Assembly: GCA_003550325.1 (NCBI GenBank) | Contig: QKWP01000041.1 | Span: forward strand, 253,328 to 317,327 | Direction of reading: 5' to 3' | Origin: Gigaspora rosea | Lineage: Eukaryota; Glomeromycota; Glomeromycetes; Diversisporales; Gigasporaceae | DNA length: 64,000 nt | Shown: in pieces, positions 11,141-23,692 of the stretch | Position numbering within the stretch: the stretch's first letter is position 1 | Layout of the letters: every line of letters begins with the position of its first letter | Program-made: the position numbers and the translations under genes | Notes under the pieces: model-generated | Told to the model about the DNA's origin: nothing | Seen by the model: the letters and a program-made list of their open reading frames with translations, nothing else | Database searches by the model: none

Positions 11141-12880
11141 GAAAACTGGAATTTGTCTAAAATAAGAATCCAATCAATATTTCGAGCATATAAGCTACCT
11201 TGTACTCCAGAAACACAAATAGATAAACTTAATCAATATATAAATAGTATAAGTACTAAATTAGCAGCTAACTCTCACCTTAATGACTTACATTTTGTTA
11301 AAATACAGCTTTCTGTACAACTCCAGCAAGAACTAGAATTTTTTGCAGAGAAATGGCAATTTAGATCAAAAACTCACTGGATAGAAAGTGGAGAAAAATC
11401 AACAAAATATTTCTTCTCTAAATATAAACAAAAACACTCATTTTCAGCATTAACCAAAATTCAAATTCCACATGAACCTCATATAAAAGATTCAAGTAAA
11501 ATTCTACATTTTATTCAAAAAACCTACAAAGAAATATACCAAAAAGAAGATTATAACATAAATGCAGCTGATATCTTAACTTCCAATTTTAAGCAAGTTA
11601 TACCAAATCAAGATATGACATTAACAAAACAAATAACTGAGGAAGAAGTTTTAGAAGTTATTCAACATTTGCCCAACCATAAAAGCCCTGGTGCAGATGG
11701 ACTCACATATGAATTTTATAAAGACACTGCAGAAATTATAACTCCTATACTTGCTAAAATCTTTAACAAAGTACTTAACTCTGGAGAACTTCCAAGTTCT
11801 TGGTGTAAAAATCTTATTATTCTTATTCCCAAAAAATCAGATGCACTAGAAAATGTAAATAATTGGAGACCAATTTCTTTAGTAAACTGTGATGCTAAAA
11901 TCTTTATGAAGATTTTAGCAAATCGTTTAAATCCAATATGTCATGAAATAATTAGCCCATACCAGCAAGGGTTTATTGCAAAAAGATCTATCACTGATAC
12001 TGCACTTGATATAATTACTACAATGAGGAATATCACAGACCAAAATTCATATAATTGGCTAATGCTTCTTGATCAACAGAAAGCTTTTGATCGAGTAAAT
12101 TACCAATTTCTAATACTAACTTTACAACGAATGGGTTTTTCTTCTACTTTTACATCTGTAATTGCAAATCTTTTCAACAAACAACATGCACATATTACTG
12201 ATAATGGTATGCTTTCAGAGTCATTTAATATGAGTAGAGGTGTGCGTCAAGGGGACCCTCTTTCACCTTTACTATATCTTCTATCATTTGAAGCATTTTT
12301 ACAAAAACTTGCCAATAAAATTCAAGGTATCACTATACAAAATCATGCATTCAAAGCAGCAGCATATGCTGATGACCTCACTATAGGACTAGGCTCAAAT
12401 ATAGACTGGAATTCCTTTAATAAAATTCTATTGCTATATGAGAAAGCCTCAAATGTACAAGTAAATAAACACAAATCTATTCTTATACCTCTTACAGAAG
12501 AAGCTAAAAAAAATAAACTTCCAGGCATGGAAACTTTTAAATTTCTCAAACATAATGAAACAGTATCAGTACTTGGATATTTAGTAAACAAAAATGGATA
12601 TGCTCCTAGTTCTCTTTGGCCTAACACTATTCAGAAATTAAAACAAATTTTAGATAGTATAGCTGCTCGAAATCTATCTTTTAAAGGTCGCATTCTTATT
12701 GTAAATATGCTAGTATTATCCCGTATTTGGTATACAGCTACTATCTTACCTCCTTCATATAAGCAAATATTAGAACTTAACAAAATTATAATAAAAACAT
12801 TAAAGGTAATTCAAATATACTACCTCGATACTCAATATTTCAACAAGCATATTCTACATACGGTTTACAGGCACCAGTAA
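11141..12880 (+). pseudogene. LINE A reverse transcriptase region
   Basis: Same frame as the preceding endonuclease region. The motifs of a non-LTR reverse transcriptase are clear: HWIESGEKSTKYFF, HKSPGADGLTYEFYK, NNWRPISLVNCDAKIFMKI, LLDQQKAFDRVNYQFL (catalytic Asp), SRGVRQGDPLSPLLY and AAYADDLT (the YADD box with two catalytic Asp). The domain itself looks undamaged. After about 12805 the frame becomes meaningless and the continuation is in the next frame. Function: copies element RNA into DNA at the target nick. Confidence 0.88.
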
Positions 12881-13638
12881 TTACAGATATCCTAACATTC
12901 CGCATGATTAATATATGGATCAAGCTCTTAACTGGAAATAATTTATGGGCAAAAATAGAACGAGATATTATAACACAGCAAATTCTTAATAAAGGTAGAA
13001 TTTCTATAAATGCAACTTTATCTTCCAATCCTATAAAAACTAAATTCTGGCCTGATAGATGGAAGCCTTTTATCAAGGCCTGGAAGAAGGTAGAAGGATC
13101 AATTGGTGAAAACAAAGAACCATGGCCTTGGGTTCCTGAATCTATATTATTAGCAAATGAACAAAGCAATACATATTCTGTTAAAAAGATAGTTCAATTT
13201 CTTAGAAACAAATTAATTACTATATCAATTACACAAAGCAATCTAATTTCAAATTCAACAGTTCCGCTTCATTGTAATTGGATACCTAACAAAAGAACAA
13301 ATATTCTATGGAGACTTATTCATAGAGCACTCCCATTAGGCTATCGTCTAAAACATATTGCTACAACAGAAAATGGAAACTGTGTATGGTGCAAGGAGGA
13401 ACCCCAAACAATTGAACATTTTGCCTTGGAGTGTCCCATCAGTCAACAGGTTTGGAATTTAGGCTACAAAATGATAAGTAATACCTCAAATATAATGATA
13501 CCTACCTCTCTCAATGATATTATTTTTCCTATCCAACCTACTTTAGCAAGTACTAAAAGAGCAGTCAAATGGTTAAATATTAATATTATATATGAAATTT
13601 GGTGTTTATACACATCATCTAAATGGGTAATAATGTAA
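12820..13638 (+). pseudogene. LINE A C-terminal part with zf-RVT zinc finger
   Basis: Continues the protein after the frameshift; the reading LPRYSIFQQAYSTYGL at 12820 joins to the later part. It has the zf-RVT signature of plant- and fungal-type LINEs: NILWRLIHRALPLGYRL, then NCVWCKEEPQTIEHFALEC with CX2C...H...C ligands. It ends at TAA 13636-13638, followed by an AT-rich non-coding tail. The ATG at 12904 is internal and is not a real start. Confidence 0.78.
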
Positions 13639-13860
13639 TAAATACATTTAATATCTCAACCATCATCACACATCATTTAAACAGAGAACTAATAGTTCTT
13701 CAACAACTTTCTTACAAAGTAAAAAAGGGTTTTAGATTGACCCTAAATCCTCTTAAAAAATTGTAAAAATAACAATATGTAGTATTATAACTGTATATAC
13801 TCAATAAAGCGCCATAAGCGCACCTTATATATATTAAGGTAAATTCAAAAAAAAAAAATA

Positions 13861-16279
13861 GGTCTTACCCGTATTAAATCATGGTTAACTAAAATATGGT
13901 CTCCCAATCTTACTCAAAATCTACTTATTTCACATACTCATAAAACAAAAAATTTTACACTCATTTTTCACCTTTCACAATTAGCCAAAAACAATATTAC
14001 ATTATCAAATCTCTCACTTAATTCCTATTGCCCAGATTTTCTCTCTAATATACATCTAATCTATGATATTCTTCCTCCAAACCCACAAACTTCTACAATT
14101 AATAGTTTGAAAAACAACCGGTTACTATTTATTGAACAAATTACAACTGCAAACAATAAATATATTCTTCCAAGGAATAACATTTATTTACGTACTAACA
14201 AATCTACTAAAGGCCATCAACCTTTATAGTTTTCCAATATCCTCCAGTCTATACAAGATAACACAATTACAACTACATGGCCTCATCTTAACCTACCCTC
14301 AATTAACTCCTTTATTAATACAACATATCTTCTTTCTTCTTTATTAACTTCCAATTCTTTTTCACTTATACAAATACAGTATAACTCTAACAATAATCTC
14401 TTTTTATCACATCAAACTTCTTTATCAAAAACCACAACATACAGTATAAACTCCACAGATTTAGGTTTTATACAACTACTACCCCATACTTTTCCATCTT
14501 TAAATACCCTTTCTTCATTTAATCTTTCCTACAACCAAATTAGCAAACTCAAAAATCCAACATATATTCAAATAGATTACAAAGAAATTCTTGCTCTAAT
14601 CTATATATTTAACCTCACTACTGCTACAACTCCCTCTCAATCTATACCACAAATTCATATTCCTATACAAGAGATACAGCTTATACACCATCTAACCAAT
14701 CATACTATCTACCAACATCAACTTACTAGTCTTTTGACACTCATTCAAAATCTAACTTTAAAAGATCTTCACTTCTATACAGATGCTTCAATCCAAAATT
14801 TTAATCTTCAGATATCAAATCTGGTATTGGCTGGATTTGTGAAAACAATACCTCTATTAAATACAATGCAGCTACTACTCCATATCCAGATTCAACACTA
14901 ACTGAACTTGATGCAATTATTTTCCTTCTCCTTACAATTTCTAATAATACTCATATAAATATTCATTTAGATAACAATACTGCAATCAAAAATTTAAAAC
15001 AAACACACTCTTCTAAAACTATACAAAACAAAAATTGGGATATCATATCTATTATTAATCAAATTAAATATATCAAAAACATCTTATTTACCTTACACAA
15101 AGTTAAATCACACCTTAATTCTTTTCATAATCAAGCAGACCTACTTGCAAAACGTAGAACTAACAAACCAATACTCAAAATTACCTATAATTTTCTAAAT
15201 TTACCAATTCATTTTATGTGGAACAATCATCTTATTCCTTTCAAAATACGTACTTTTATTAAAAACATATATACTATACAAGAGCTATACTCCTGGACTA
15301 CTCTTAAAATATTTAAAACACATTAGAAATTAACTGGACACTTTGTTTTGCTATTCTAAACACACTTGAATACAATCATTCCAAATATTCTTTTAGAATT
15401 AAAATCTTAACTAATAATCTCTCAACAATGGAAAACCTTCATATTCGCTACCCATATCTATATCCTACTTCAAAATACTCTCGCTCCTCTGATACTGAAG
15501 ATACTATACATATACTATCTGTTCAAACAATAACAATAATATCCAACAATCTATAATTAGTATAATTACTGAAACACTTACTTCTCTCAAAATTACTACT
15601 ATATTCCCAGTTACAATTCTTAATATTCTTATCCAATTCACACTTAACACACCTAGCCCAAAATATAACCTTCTTCTACACTATATCATTGGAATTTACT
15701 CTTCTAATGTTTTTGAAAATATTAAATCACTCACTACTAAACAAACTAAATTATTTCTTACTAATTTGTCTAAAAATCTCTTGAATTGGTTCCAAAATAT
15801 TATTTGGTCTTCTTGAAATATCTCTTAACATCAATGGGAACATGCTCGCAATATAACTTCAAAAATAAAAAAAAGAAATTTTTTCCAAGCACACCCCATA
15901 CAACAATTACATCAATATCAAATATATCTTATATAGATTTCTTTTATTTTATAGAAAAATGGTTTCTAAAAGCAAGGTCTCACCTTTAACATTTAAAAAA
16001 AAAAAAAAAGAAAAATGGTTTCTACAGGGTTTTTCTCTAACAAACTGTATACAATAATGTCATGATATATGCCAGAGGTCTCCTCCAACCTATTCTAGCT
16101 AGTTAATTAATTTGAAATAATTAATCATAGCATATATAGATAATAGGGGGTACAATGTCACATTGGGTGCCTGTTTACAGTAACACAAATGTAGTTTTGA
16201 AATCTTTATATGTAAATTTTATTATTCTTTTTACTTAAATAAAGTTTCAACTATGGCATTTTAATAATAAAAAAAAAAA
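13861..16279 (+). mobile_element. LINE B: 3' fragment of an RNase H-bearing LINE
   Basis: Begins abruptly at the poly(A) of LINE A and contains only the 3' half of a LINE, with many frame changes and stops. An RNase H region lies in the middle. Candidate poly(A) tails lie at about 15998-16012 and 16269-16279. It resembles LINE C (31281-43399) in having an RNase H region, the same Ile/Leu/Asn-rich composition and the same order, and may be a diverged relative. Confidence 0.6.
14755..15325 (+). pseudogene. RNase H remnant of LINE B
   Basis: DLHFYTDAS (first catalytic Asp) is near 14765; a frame change follows; then IGWICENN, LTELDAIIFLL (Glu), INIHLDNNTAI (Asp), LHKVKSH and NQADLLAKR (His/Asp) follow in order to about 15160. 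These are the expected landmarks of a LINE RNase H, which removes RNA from the hybrid. The frameshift between the first two motifs makes it inactive. Confidence 0.65.
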
Positions 16280-16735
16280 TAATAATAATTGTTGTGATTT
16301 ATGTTTACTTTACAATTACTAAGAAAGGAAATAAAGCAATGTGATATCCAATAAAAATATTGATTTTCATATCAAGTTACTGAATTATCATATTGAGATC
16401 TACTTGCATCAAATCTGCCTATATGATTTTTTTTAATTTACTGTAAATTAATAGAAAAATTAAGCTATACAAAGTTGATTTTTTTAATTTGCAATAAATT
16501 AATAAAATAATGCTTACTTCTAAGATTATGCAAGGTTAATTTTTTATTTTGTACAACAAAAAATAAAAAAATTGGGTCTATAGTCATATTTTTTTAACAT
16601 TTCTATTAGACAATTATAAGAAATTAAAGTCTTCATTATATGATACCAAAAATTAAAAAAAAATTAAAAAAATTAAAAAATTGTGTCAACAGGTAATGCA
16701 AAACGAAAAATTAACTTTATATGAACTAAGCTCTA
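16280..16735. other. AT-rich DNA without a gene
   Basis: Poly(A/T) runs and the phrase AAGTTGATTTTTTTAATTTG, which has a relative near 26775-26920 (AAAAGTTGATTTTTCATTTTG), so it is a dispersed degenerate repeat. Nothing else seen. Confidence 0.4.
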
Positions 16736-16738
16736 TAA

Positions 16739-17612
16739 GGGGGGCTTCCAGAAATTACGTAATATTTTGTTACTAATAAATTTCAAATTTTACCCCACCC
16801 ACCCACACCTGATACTCTATTAGCCAATCAAATTTTATATTTTTTAAAATTTATTCATATGTTTTAATTTATAAAATTTATAATAACTATTGCTCTACTA
16901 GACCAATTTGGATAATTTAACTACCAAAATGTTTGTCTTACTGAGACGATTCTAACAAGCCTAAAATCATTAAAATCTAATCACAGGGTCCCATGATCAT
17001 TCAACTTTTGTGTAATTTTAATAGTAATTTTTTAGAATCACTAAGTAAATTTCTTTAATATTGAATAACTTTTGGTTGCTGTTCGTCTCAGTGAGACGAT
17101 TCTAACAAGCCCAAAATCGCTAAATTCTAATCACAGAATCCCAAGATCAATAAAGATTTGTATTGTTAGACAAGCAATAAAATATTTATCGATCTTGGAA
17201 TCCTTTGATTGAAATTTAGTGATTTTGGGCTTGTTAGAATCGTCTCACTGAGACAAACATTTTAGTAGTTAAATCATTCAAACAGGCCAGTAGATCAAAA
17301 GTTATTCGATATTAAAGAAATTTACTTAGTAATTCTAAAAAATCACTATTAAAATTATACAAAAGTTGAACAATCTTGGGACCCTGTGATTAGATTTTAA
17401 CGATTTTGGGCTTGTTAGAATCATCTCAGCGAGATGACATTTTGGTAGTTAAATCATCTAAATAGGTCCAGTAGGTCAATAGTTATTAATAATTTTATAA
17501 TTTTATACTTTTGGCCAGAATTATAAAAATTTGACCAGAATTATAATTATAACCTGATATTTTCGGAACCCCACCTACCCACCAAAAAATCACGTAATTT
17601 CTGGAAGCCCTC
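16739..17612. mobile_element. Harbinger-like MITE, copy 1 (foldback)
   Basis: Terminal inverted repeats GGGCTTCCAGAAATTACGT at both ends, flanked by TAA on both sides (16736-16738 and 17613-17615). Inside, the words CTGAGACGATTCTAACAAGC and ACCCACCCACACCTGATAC recur in both orientations, so most of the element can fold back. No transposase frame. The TAA duplication and the absence of coding are typical of PIF/Harbinger-derived MITEs. Copies 2 and 3 of the family lie at 21602 and 63836. Confidence 0.78.
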
Positions 17613-17615
17613 TAA

Positions 17616-17858
17616 CTAATTATTTTTATATAAATCATAATAATTACAATGCAACTAACTCAACTTTAACATCATACTGGATTGCTATAATTTTAAGTTC
17701 TGAAATAGAATTTTTATATAGAAATCATAATAATTCCAATAATAACTACTGTGTTTATTGATTAATAAGTAAGTTCTGTAATAGAAATTATAATAGAATC
17801 ATGACAAACAATGCATATTATGATTACCAAATAGTAAGTTCTGTAACAGAATTTTTGC
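17616..17858. repeat. Dispersed AGTTCTGTAAYAGAATTTTT repeats
   Basis: The phrase AAGTTCTGTAATAGAATTTT followed by CATAATAATTCCAAT-like text is repeated three times here and again near 18525, 43835 and several times in 46740-47430. It is a short interspersed, AT-rich repeat of unknown nature. Confidence 0.6.
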
Positions 17859-17867
17859 AGCAACTTA

Positions 17868-18464
17868 TTAGAGTGCAACATCAACTAAGTAATCAAAACT
17901 ATGTTAGCAAACTTATGTCATGTATTATATCACAGATTTTTTAGGTTACATGAACAATTTATAATAATAAATCTATCTTAATACGATATTATTAATATCG
18001 ATATAAAATTTTAAAAACAGTTCCACTTTTTGTCAAGGCATTAAATTACTTTGAAATTTATATATATTGTTTATAAAATACTGAAGAATAAAGCCATGTT
18101 TGAAACTTTTCTATCAATATATAAGTTTTGAGCATTTGCTTATAAGGCATTTTAAATTTTATTAATTTAGAGTAAAAAAAGTCATCTTGAAGCCATAAGT
18201 TGAAACTTACTTAGAACTTTCGCAAAAAATCAACATATAAGCTTTAAGATAGTTCTAATAAATATTCTTTATTTAAAAGAAACTCGAAAAATAAGTACAA
18301 TTTTTATCTGAATATTTTAGAAATTCACACTTTTTATTATAATTAAATATCATATAAAAGTAATATTCAATTTACATTTATGATTTCGCTAATAAAATTT
18401 TATCATAGTAAATTGATCAACATAACTAACATAGTTTTGATTACTTAATTGATGTTGCACTCTA
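17868..18464. mobile_element. MULE-type MITE, 597 bp, 9-bp target duplication
   Basis: Ends are TAGAGTGCAACATCAA and its inverse, and the inverted homology continues through AAGTAATCAAAACTATGTTAG. The 9-bp sequence GCAACTTAT flanks both sides (17859-17867 and 18465-18473). No coding capacity. Length and internal phrases (CAAAAAATCAACATA, AAATAAGTACAAT) match the element at 58343-58930, so they are one family. Confidence 0.82.
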
Positions 18465-18705
18465 GCAACTTATAGTAAATTATAATAATTTCAATACTAA
18501 TAATGCTATGTACACTACATTAGCAAGTAAATTCTGTAACAGAATTCTTTATAATAAATCATGATAAATCATAATAGAAATTATAATAGTTCAGCATAGC
18601 AAAAAACTCTTCATGTTTATCATTATTTTAAAAACTCTTATAACTTTATAAAGTTAACCTAGTTTTTGCCCTTAAACAAACTTTCTACTCTTAAAAATAT
18701 ATATA

Positions 18706-18909
18706 CAGTTAACTTTCTCTAATCCGAACTGCTGGGACTGCTTTTTTTTACTATGTAAAAATTTGAAAAAGTTCAGTTTTCAAAAAGTTATATATGGCTT
18801 ATCTGAACTTTATAATAAAATTTACAAATGTTCTAGAAGATTTTGTTCGGTTTAGAGAGAGTTTAATAGTGTTTGGTTTAGAGAGGTTCAGATTAGAGAG
18901 AGGCGACTG
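18706..18909. mobile_element. pogo/mariner-like MITE, 204 bp
   Basis: CAGTTAACTTTCTCTAATCC at the left end is inverted at the right end (CAGTCGCCTCTCTCTAATCT on the opposite strand). TA flanks each side. No frame. The CAGT-start and Y-rich CTCTAAT tips resemble the larger element at 59960. Confidence 0.7.
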
Positions 18910-18911
18910 TA

Positions 18912-19480
18912 ATATTTAAATTTTATTGCAAAAATTTTCAAACTTATTAAGTAAAAGGCCTCTGATCTAAAATTGTATTTTTTTTAAATATACCCAAAAC
19001 GGCCTTTTTAATCTATTTTGCAAACTTAGAATAAGTTAAAGAGCATACTTTTTTCATCATAACAAGCTGTACTTCAAGTTTGTAGGCCTAAAACTGACTG
19101 AGATATATCCAAAAAATCTTTAACTCCTTTTATTCCTTTTTTTCTTTTTTTTCTTTTTCTTTTTAACTCTGCTACAAAACATATTCCTAGGCGGTTTTTG
19201 TATAACATAAAATCGTGTTGCCTACATTTTTAACAACTTGAAACCTATTGGTTCTTAATAGGACCCTGGACATCTCTGATATATATCATATTTTTTGCAA
19301 ATTGCAGAAAATTTGGTCTGAGGTCCAAATTTAAGTTTTAGCAAATTGAAGTTAATTTTAAAAAAGGTTATATAAAGAATTTTGGCAAATTACAGCAATT
19401 TTAAGCATGTAATATTTTATTTTTAGCAAATTACCTGCATTTTGCAAGAATCATACCCAAAAATAAAGCAATCTAATTTT
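18912..19480. other. AT-rich DNA without a gene
   Basis: Contains a T/C-rich stretch near 19130-19165 and otherwise nothing that I can interpret on either strand. Confidence 0.4.
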
Positions 19481-19499
19481 TTTGTACTACTATAATTTT

Positions 19500-20710
19500 T
19501 AAAAATTTAAGATGCTTAATTTTGAATTTTTTTGATCAAATAATCCAAAATTAAGCATTTTCTCTTAAATTTTCAAGAAATATAAAAGTAAATATGCTGA
19601 AATAATATATTTTTATGTGCTGAACAAGTTTTCTTGAGCACAATATTAGTATTAATTTGTAAAATTTGGAGAATCATAGAATTTTTAGTATTTTTATTAA
19701 TAAAATTATATAAAATATTATAATTCTCCAAATTTTACTAATTGATTCTAACATTGTGCTATAAGAAAACTTGTTCAGCACATATAAATACATTATTTTG
19801 GCATATTTAATTTTATATTCTTGAAAATTCAAGATATGATGCTTAATTTTGGATTTTTTTGATCAAAAATTCCAAAATTAAGCATCTTCTCTTAAATTTT
19901 TAAGAAATATAAAATTATATAGGGTCTGTGCCTTGAAAATGACCTTACAGGATTATGTAGATTTTATGAATAAAATTAAAATTCTAGCCATCCGGTAATC
20001 CAATTCAAATAAACTTTTATTATTTTGTAGAACTTAGTGAGTTCTACAAAATAAAATATAAAATTATTTGAATTTGATTATTGGACGGCTAGAAATTTTA
20101 ATTTTTATTCATAAAAATCTACATAGTCCATAAGGTTATTTCAAGACACAGACCCCATATATGCCATAATAATGTATTTTTATATGCTAAACAAGTTTAC
20201 TTATGGCACAATGTTAGAATCAATTAGTAAAATTTGGAGAATTATAATATTTTATACAAAAAATTCCATGATTCTCCAAATTTTACTAATTGATTCTAAC
20301 ATTGTGCCCTAAGAAAACTTGTTTAGCACATAAAAATACATTATTCCGGCATATTTACTTTTATATTTCTTAAAAATTCAAGAGAAAATGCTTAATTTTG
20401 GATTTTTTGATCAAAAATCCAAAATTAAGTATCTTCTCTTGAATTTTTAAAAAATATAAAATTAAACATACCAAAATAATGTATTTTTATGTGCTGAACA
20501 AGTTTTCTTAGGGCACAATATTAGAATCAATTAGTAAAATTTGGAGAATTATAATATTTTATATAATTTTATTAATAAAAATACTAAAAATTCTATGATT
20601 CTCTAAATTTTACTAATTGATTCTAACTTTATGCTCTAAGAAAATTTGTTCAGCACTCAAAAATATATATATTATTTTGATTTATAAAAATAGATGTAAT
20701 AAATTAGTTT
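19500..20710. repeat. Palindromic tandem array, about 307-bp unit
   Basis: Each unit is itself an inverted repeat: GTGCTGAACAAGTTTTCTTA ... GGAGAAT / ATTCTCC ... TAAGAAAACTTGTTCAGCAC. The marker AACAAG lies at 19623, 20190 and 20497; the last step is 307 bp, and the first (567 bp) equals 307 plus the inserted MITE at 19921 and a small remainder. The spacers between units are also palindromes (GCTTAATTTTGGATTTTTTG around TGATCA). The whole stretch can therefore fold into a series of long hairpins. Confidence 0.8.
19921..20156. mobile_element. Foldback MITE inside the palindromic array
   Basis: GGGTCTGTGCCTTGAAAATG at the left is inverted at the right; the inverted homology covers nearly the full 236 bp (GGATTATGTAGATTTT, CTAGCCATCC, centre near 20040). 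Flanks are ATAT on both sides, compatible with a TA or 4-bp target duplication that cannot be fixed in this AT context. Confidence 0.72.
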
Positions 20711-20949
20711 TTAGCAAATTACTAAAAATTTTTTTGTGATGATTGAATTTTCAGCAAATTTACTTGATTTTAGGGGTAGCAAAAACCTCCAAATTTATAC
20801 AGATCATTTATGACCTATATTAGAGATGTCTGGGTTCTTTCTTAATTAATTAAACAAATTATTAATTAATTTAACACAAAGCAAATACTTACTTCCTTGT
20901 AACCTCTCTAATTTATACAAAACAACGTTACCCAAACTATACAATCTTG

Positions 20950-21035
20950 CACATCTTGTATAACACGTGACCTGTATAACATGTGCCTTGTATACCACAT
21001 GATCTATATAGCACGTAACTTGTGTAACCTATATC
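20950..21035. repeat. About 17-bp degenerate repeat with E-box-like words
   Basis: Five imperfect units of the TTGTATAACACGTGACC type, the best with the core CACGTG. They end about 150 bp before the ATG of the decayed gene at 21183 and could have been its upstream regulatory repeats. Confidence 0.5.
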
Positions 21036-21601
21036 TGCTCATTTGGTATTACATTATACAAAACAAATTATACCTCTTTGTGAAGCTCTCAACAATCTCT
21101 ATCTTACTATCCTATTTTTTAATCTTAATATTCCCTTGAACAACTCTAAATACATATACAATACTGTCTTACTATATTCAAAATGCCTACACCTGTAAGC
21201 ACTAGCCCAGACACTATCGATCTTGATGCATTTTATATACAATATCCTAGCAGATTTGGTATCTTTGTTTATAAAGATAACCCTGCAATAGCCAAAACCC
21301 ACCCTTCTAATACTAAACCAACTCGATGTCTTGCAACTGTTCTACAAGACCCCAATTTCAAAGCTACTCACTTTTTTCTAGCCCCTACTACATATACTAT
21401 TCAAACTTGTTTCTGTAGTAAGTTCCATACCCACTTTATTACCAAAGATACTAATAATAAATATACAACCAATGAACACCTTGTTGCAACCTCTACTCAA
21501 AAACAAACCAAAAAACTTGTTACAAGACTCTCTAAAACTATAGATACTATTCCTTCTTCACCAATTCAAGAACATATTTCTTGTACACATGAATGCCATA
21601 A

Positions 21602-22187
21602 GGGAGCTATCGTAAATCAGATGATTTTTATCTCTTAAGGGGCTATCCCCACCCACCCACACCTGACACCTTATTAGACAATCAAATTGTGCAAAAAATT
21701 TATATATTAATTAATAAAATCTTTGATATTATATAACTTTAGATTTACCAAACCATTTTAGATGATTTAACTACCAAAATAATCCTCTCAAAGAAAGAAT
21801 TAAAACATGCCCAAAACAATTAAAATCCAATTACTAGATTATAAGATCAATTTAAATTTATATAATATTATATAGTATATTAAAATATTATATAATATTT
21901 ATAGTAGTACAAATCTATATCGATATTACGATCTAATAATTGGAATTTAATGATTTTAGATTTGTTAGAATCCTCTCTTTGAGAGGATCATTTTGGTAGT
22001 TAAATCATCTAAATTGGTCCAGTAGACCAAAAGTTATTTAATATTAAATTTATATATAAATTTATAATTTTAATTAAAAAAGTTATTATAATTTTGGCCG
22101 GAATTTGATAATTCCGGCCAGAATACATCTGATACATTGGCTAACCCACCCACCCACCAAAAAATCACCTGATTTCTGCCAGCTCCC
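21602..22187. mobile_element. Harbinger-like MITE, copy 2, interrupting a gene
   Basis: GGGAGCT at both ends in inverted orientation, with ATCAGATGATTTTT / AATCACCTGATTT inside, flanked by TAA (21599-21601 and 22188-22190). Shares CCACCCACCCACACCTGACA, the foldback word TTTGTTAGAATC, and GGTCCAGTAGACC with copy 1 at 16739. Deleting it with one TAA restores a continuous zinc-finger reading, which confirms the boundaries. Confidence 0.85.
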
Positions 22188-23692
22188 TAAGTGTAAAGAA
22201 CCTGTTCAATGTACAAAATCAATTAAAAAAAACTACCACTTCCTTAACAATAATGCCATATTCTATTTAAACAATGTTTATCACAAAAAATGCTTATCCA
22301 ATCTCTCACAAACTATCTGACCTCTTACTACAATTAAAAATAACTAGCCTTCTATTTTTAAATCTGCTAAACAACAACAAACTTCATAGCAACATTCAAA
22401 TCAACAAAAAACTCATCAACAACCTCAATATCAAATATAGCAGCAGCAACAACAACAATAGCAAAGCCAACAAAATCAACAATCTACTATAACACCTACA
22501 ATGATGGAAATAGATACTGATATCCCTAAATCCTTGAATAAACCTAGCTCTCAATTCACAGATCACCCTCTTTCAAATAGTCCAAAAACTACTAACCTAC
22601 CAGAATTCACACAAAATCAACAAGCTGTAGATAATTTAATGTCCAATTCCAATTTACTCAATCTTCTTATGCATCTATTCTACAATCCAACAATAATATT
22701 TCTATTCTAATCAACTCAAAACACATTTCAAACTTAATCCTACATTTGACTGGATTGCCAACTTTCCAATAAATGAGAAGATGCAACCTAATACCAAGTT
22801 ACAAACACCTTTTTCCTTTCAATTATTTGAATTTCTAAAAACCCATCTGTATAACTTTTATCCTGGAAGTATAATCAAACCTGAGACAAAAAATAACAAA
22901 CCTCTCAAAGCTAGCTTTCATTATATCATCTGTCTTATGGCAGGTAACCGACCAGACTTTTTAACAAACTATATTTATCAAACCAAACAAAGAAGCTACT
23001 ATCCCATTTAATATTCTTGAAGCTACTTTTAAAAAAATTACTCTCAAATTCATGACTATTTTCTTCACACAATTTAATTATGCAGAGATTTTTGTATTCT
23101 CTATTACTATTCCTCCCTACAAACCTAAAAACTGTCTACAATTTTGTTTAAACTTAGCTCGTTTACATCTATTCCTCTCTGATAATTATCAAGCCATTAA
23201 CTATAAAAAATTTGCAGAAGACCTCAATCTTAGCTCTACAGAATTTAAACTATTTTCTAGTACAGTTACTACAAACTTAAATGAAAAATACCTTACTATT
23301 AAGTCTGATAAAAAATTTAATATTCAACTATTATTTAATATACCTCAATCACTTTTCCTTCAAAACTTTTCTATCCCTTCCCTTCAAAACTCCTTAGACC
23401 ATTTTAACAAATAGTTTGAAGAATTTTTTCCAATCTACAACCGACAATTCTCTGAATCACTTAAAAAAGAACAAATACGCAACTCTCTAAAACACCAAAT
23501 TCGTCGACACTTTATTCGTCAATTAAAAAACTTTTACCATCTAGTATAAATATGCAATGTCTCTATAATTTTCAAGAAAGACGGGATGAGTGCTATCGGC
23601 ACTTTAATTTTTATTTACTTACATTTAATCACTTAAACTGCTCTCATATTACAGACCACAAACATGATACTAACAAGCTATTTCAAGATATA

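Larger units (their letters stand above)
9320..13860 (+). mobile_element. LINE A: non-LTR retrotransposon, 5'-truncated, with poly(A) tail
   Basis: A LINE with all coding parts in order: CCHC zinc knuckle, apurinic-type endonuclease, reverse transcriptase and C-terminal zf-RVT zinc finger. The 3' end is a poly(A) run (about 13849-13860) after a non-coding tail with a short GCGC-CATAA-GCGC hairpin. The start is approximate: coding similarity begins just after 9318 without an ATG. It is dead: in-frame TAA at about 9458, 9536 and 11138, and a frameshift at about 12805-12820. The poly(A) abuts LINE B directly. Target duplications were not found. Confidence 0.85.

Noticed and set aside
12343-12627. 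Minus-strand frame within the LINE A reverse transcriptase
   Set aside because: It mirrors the coding strand and has no independent features.
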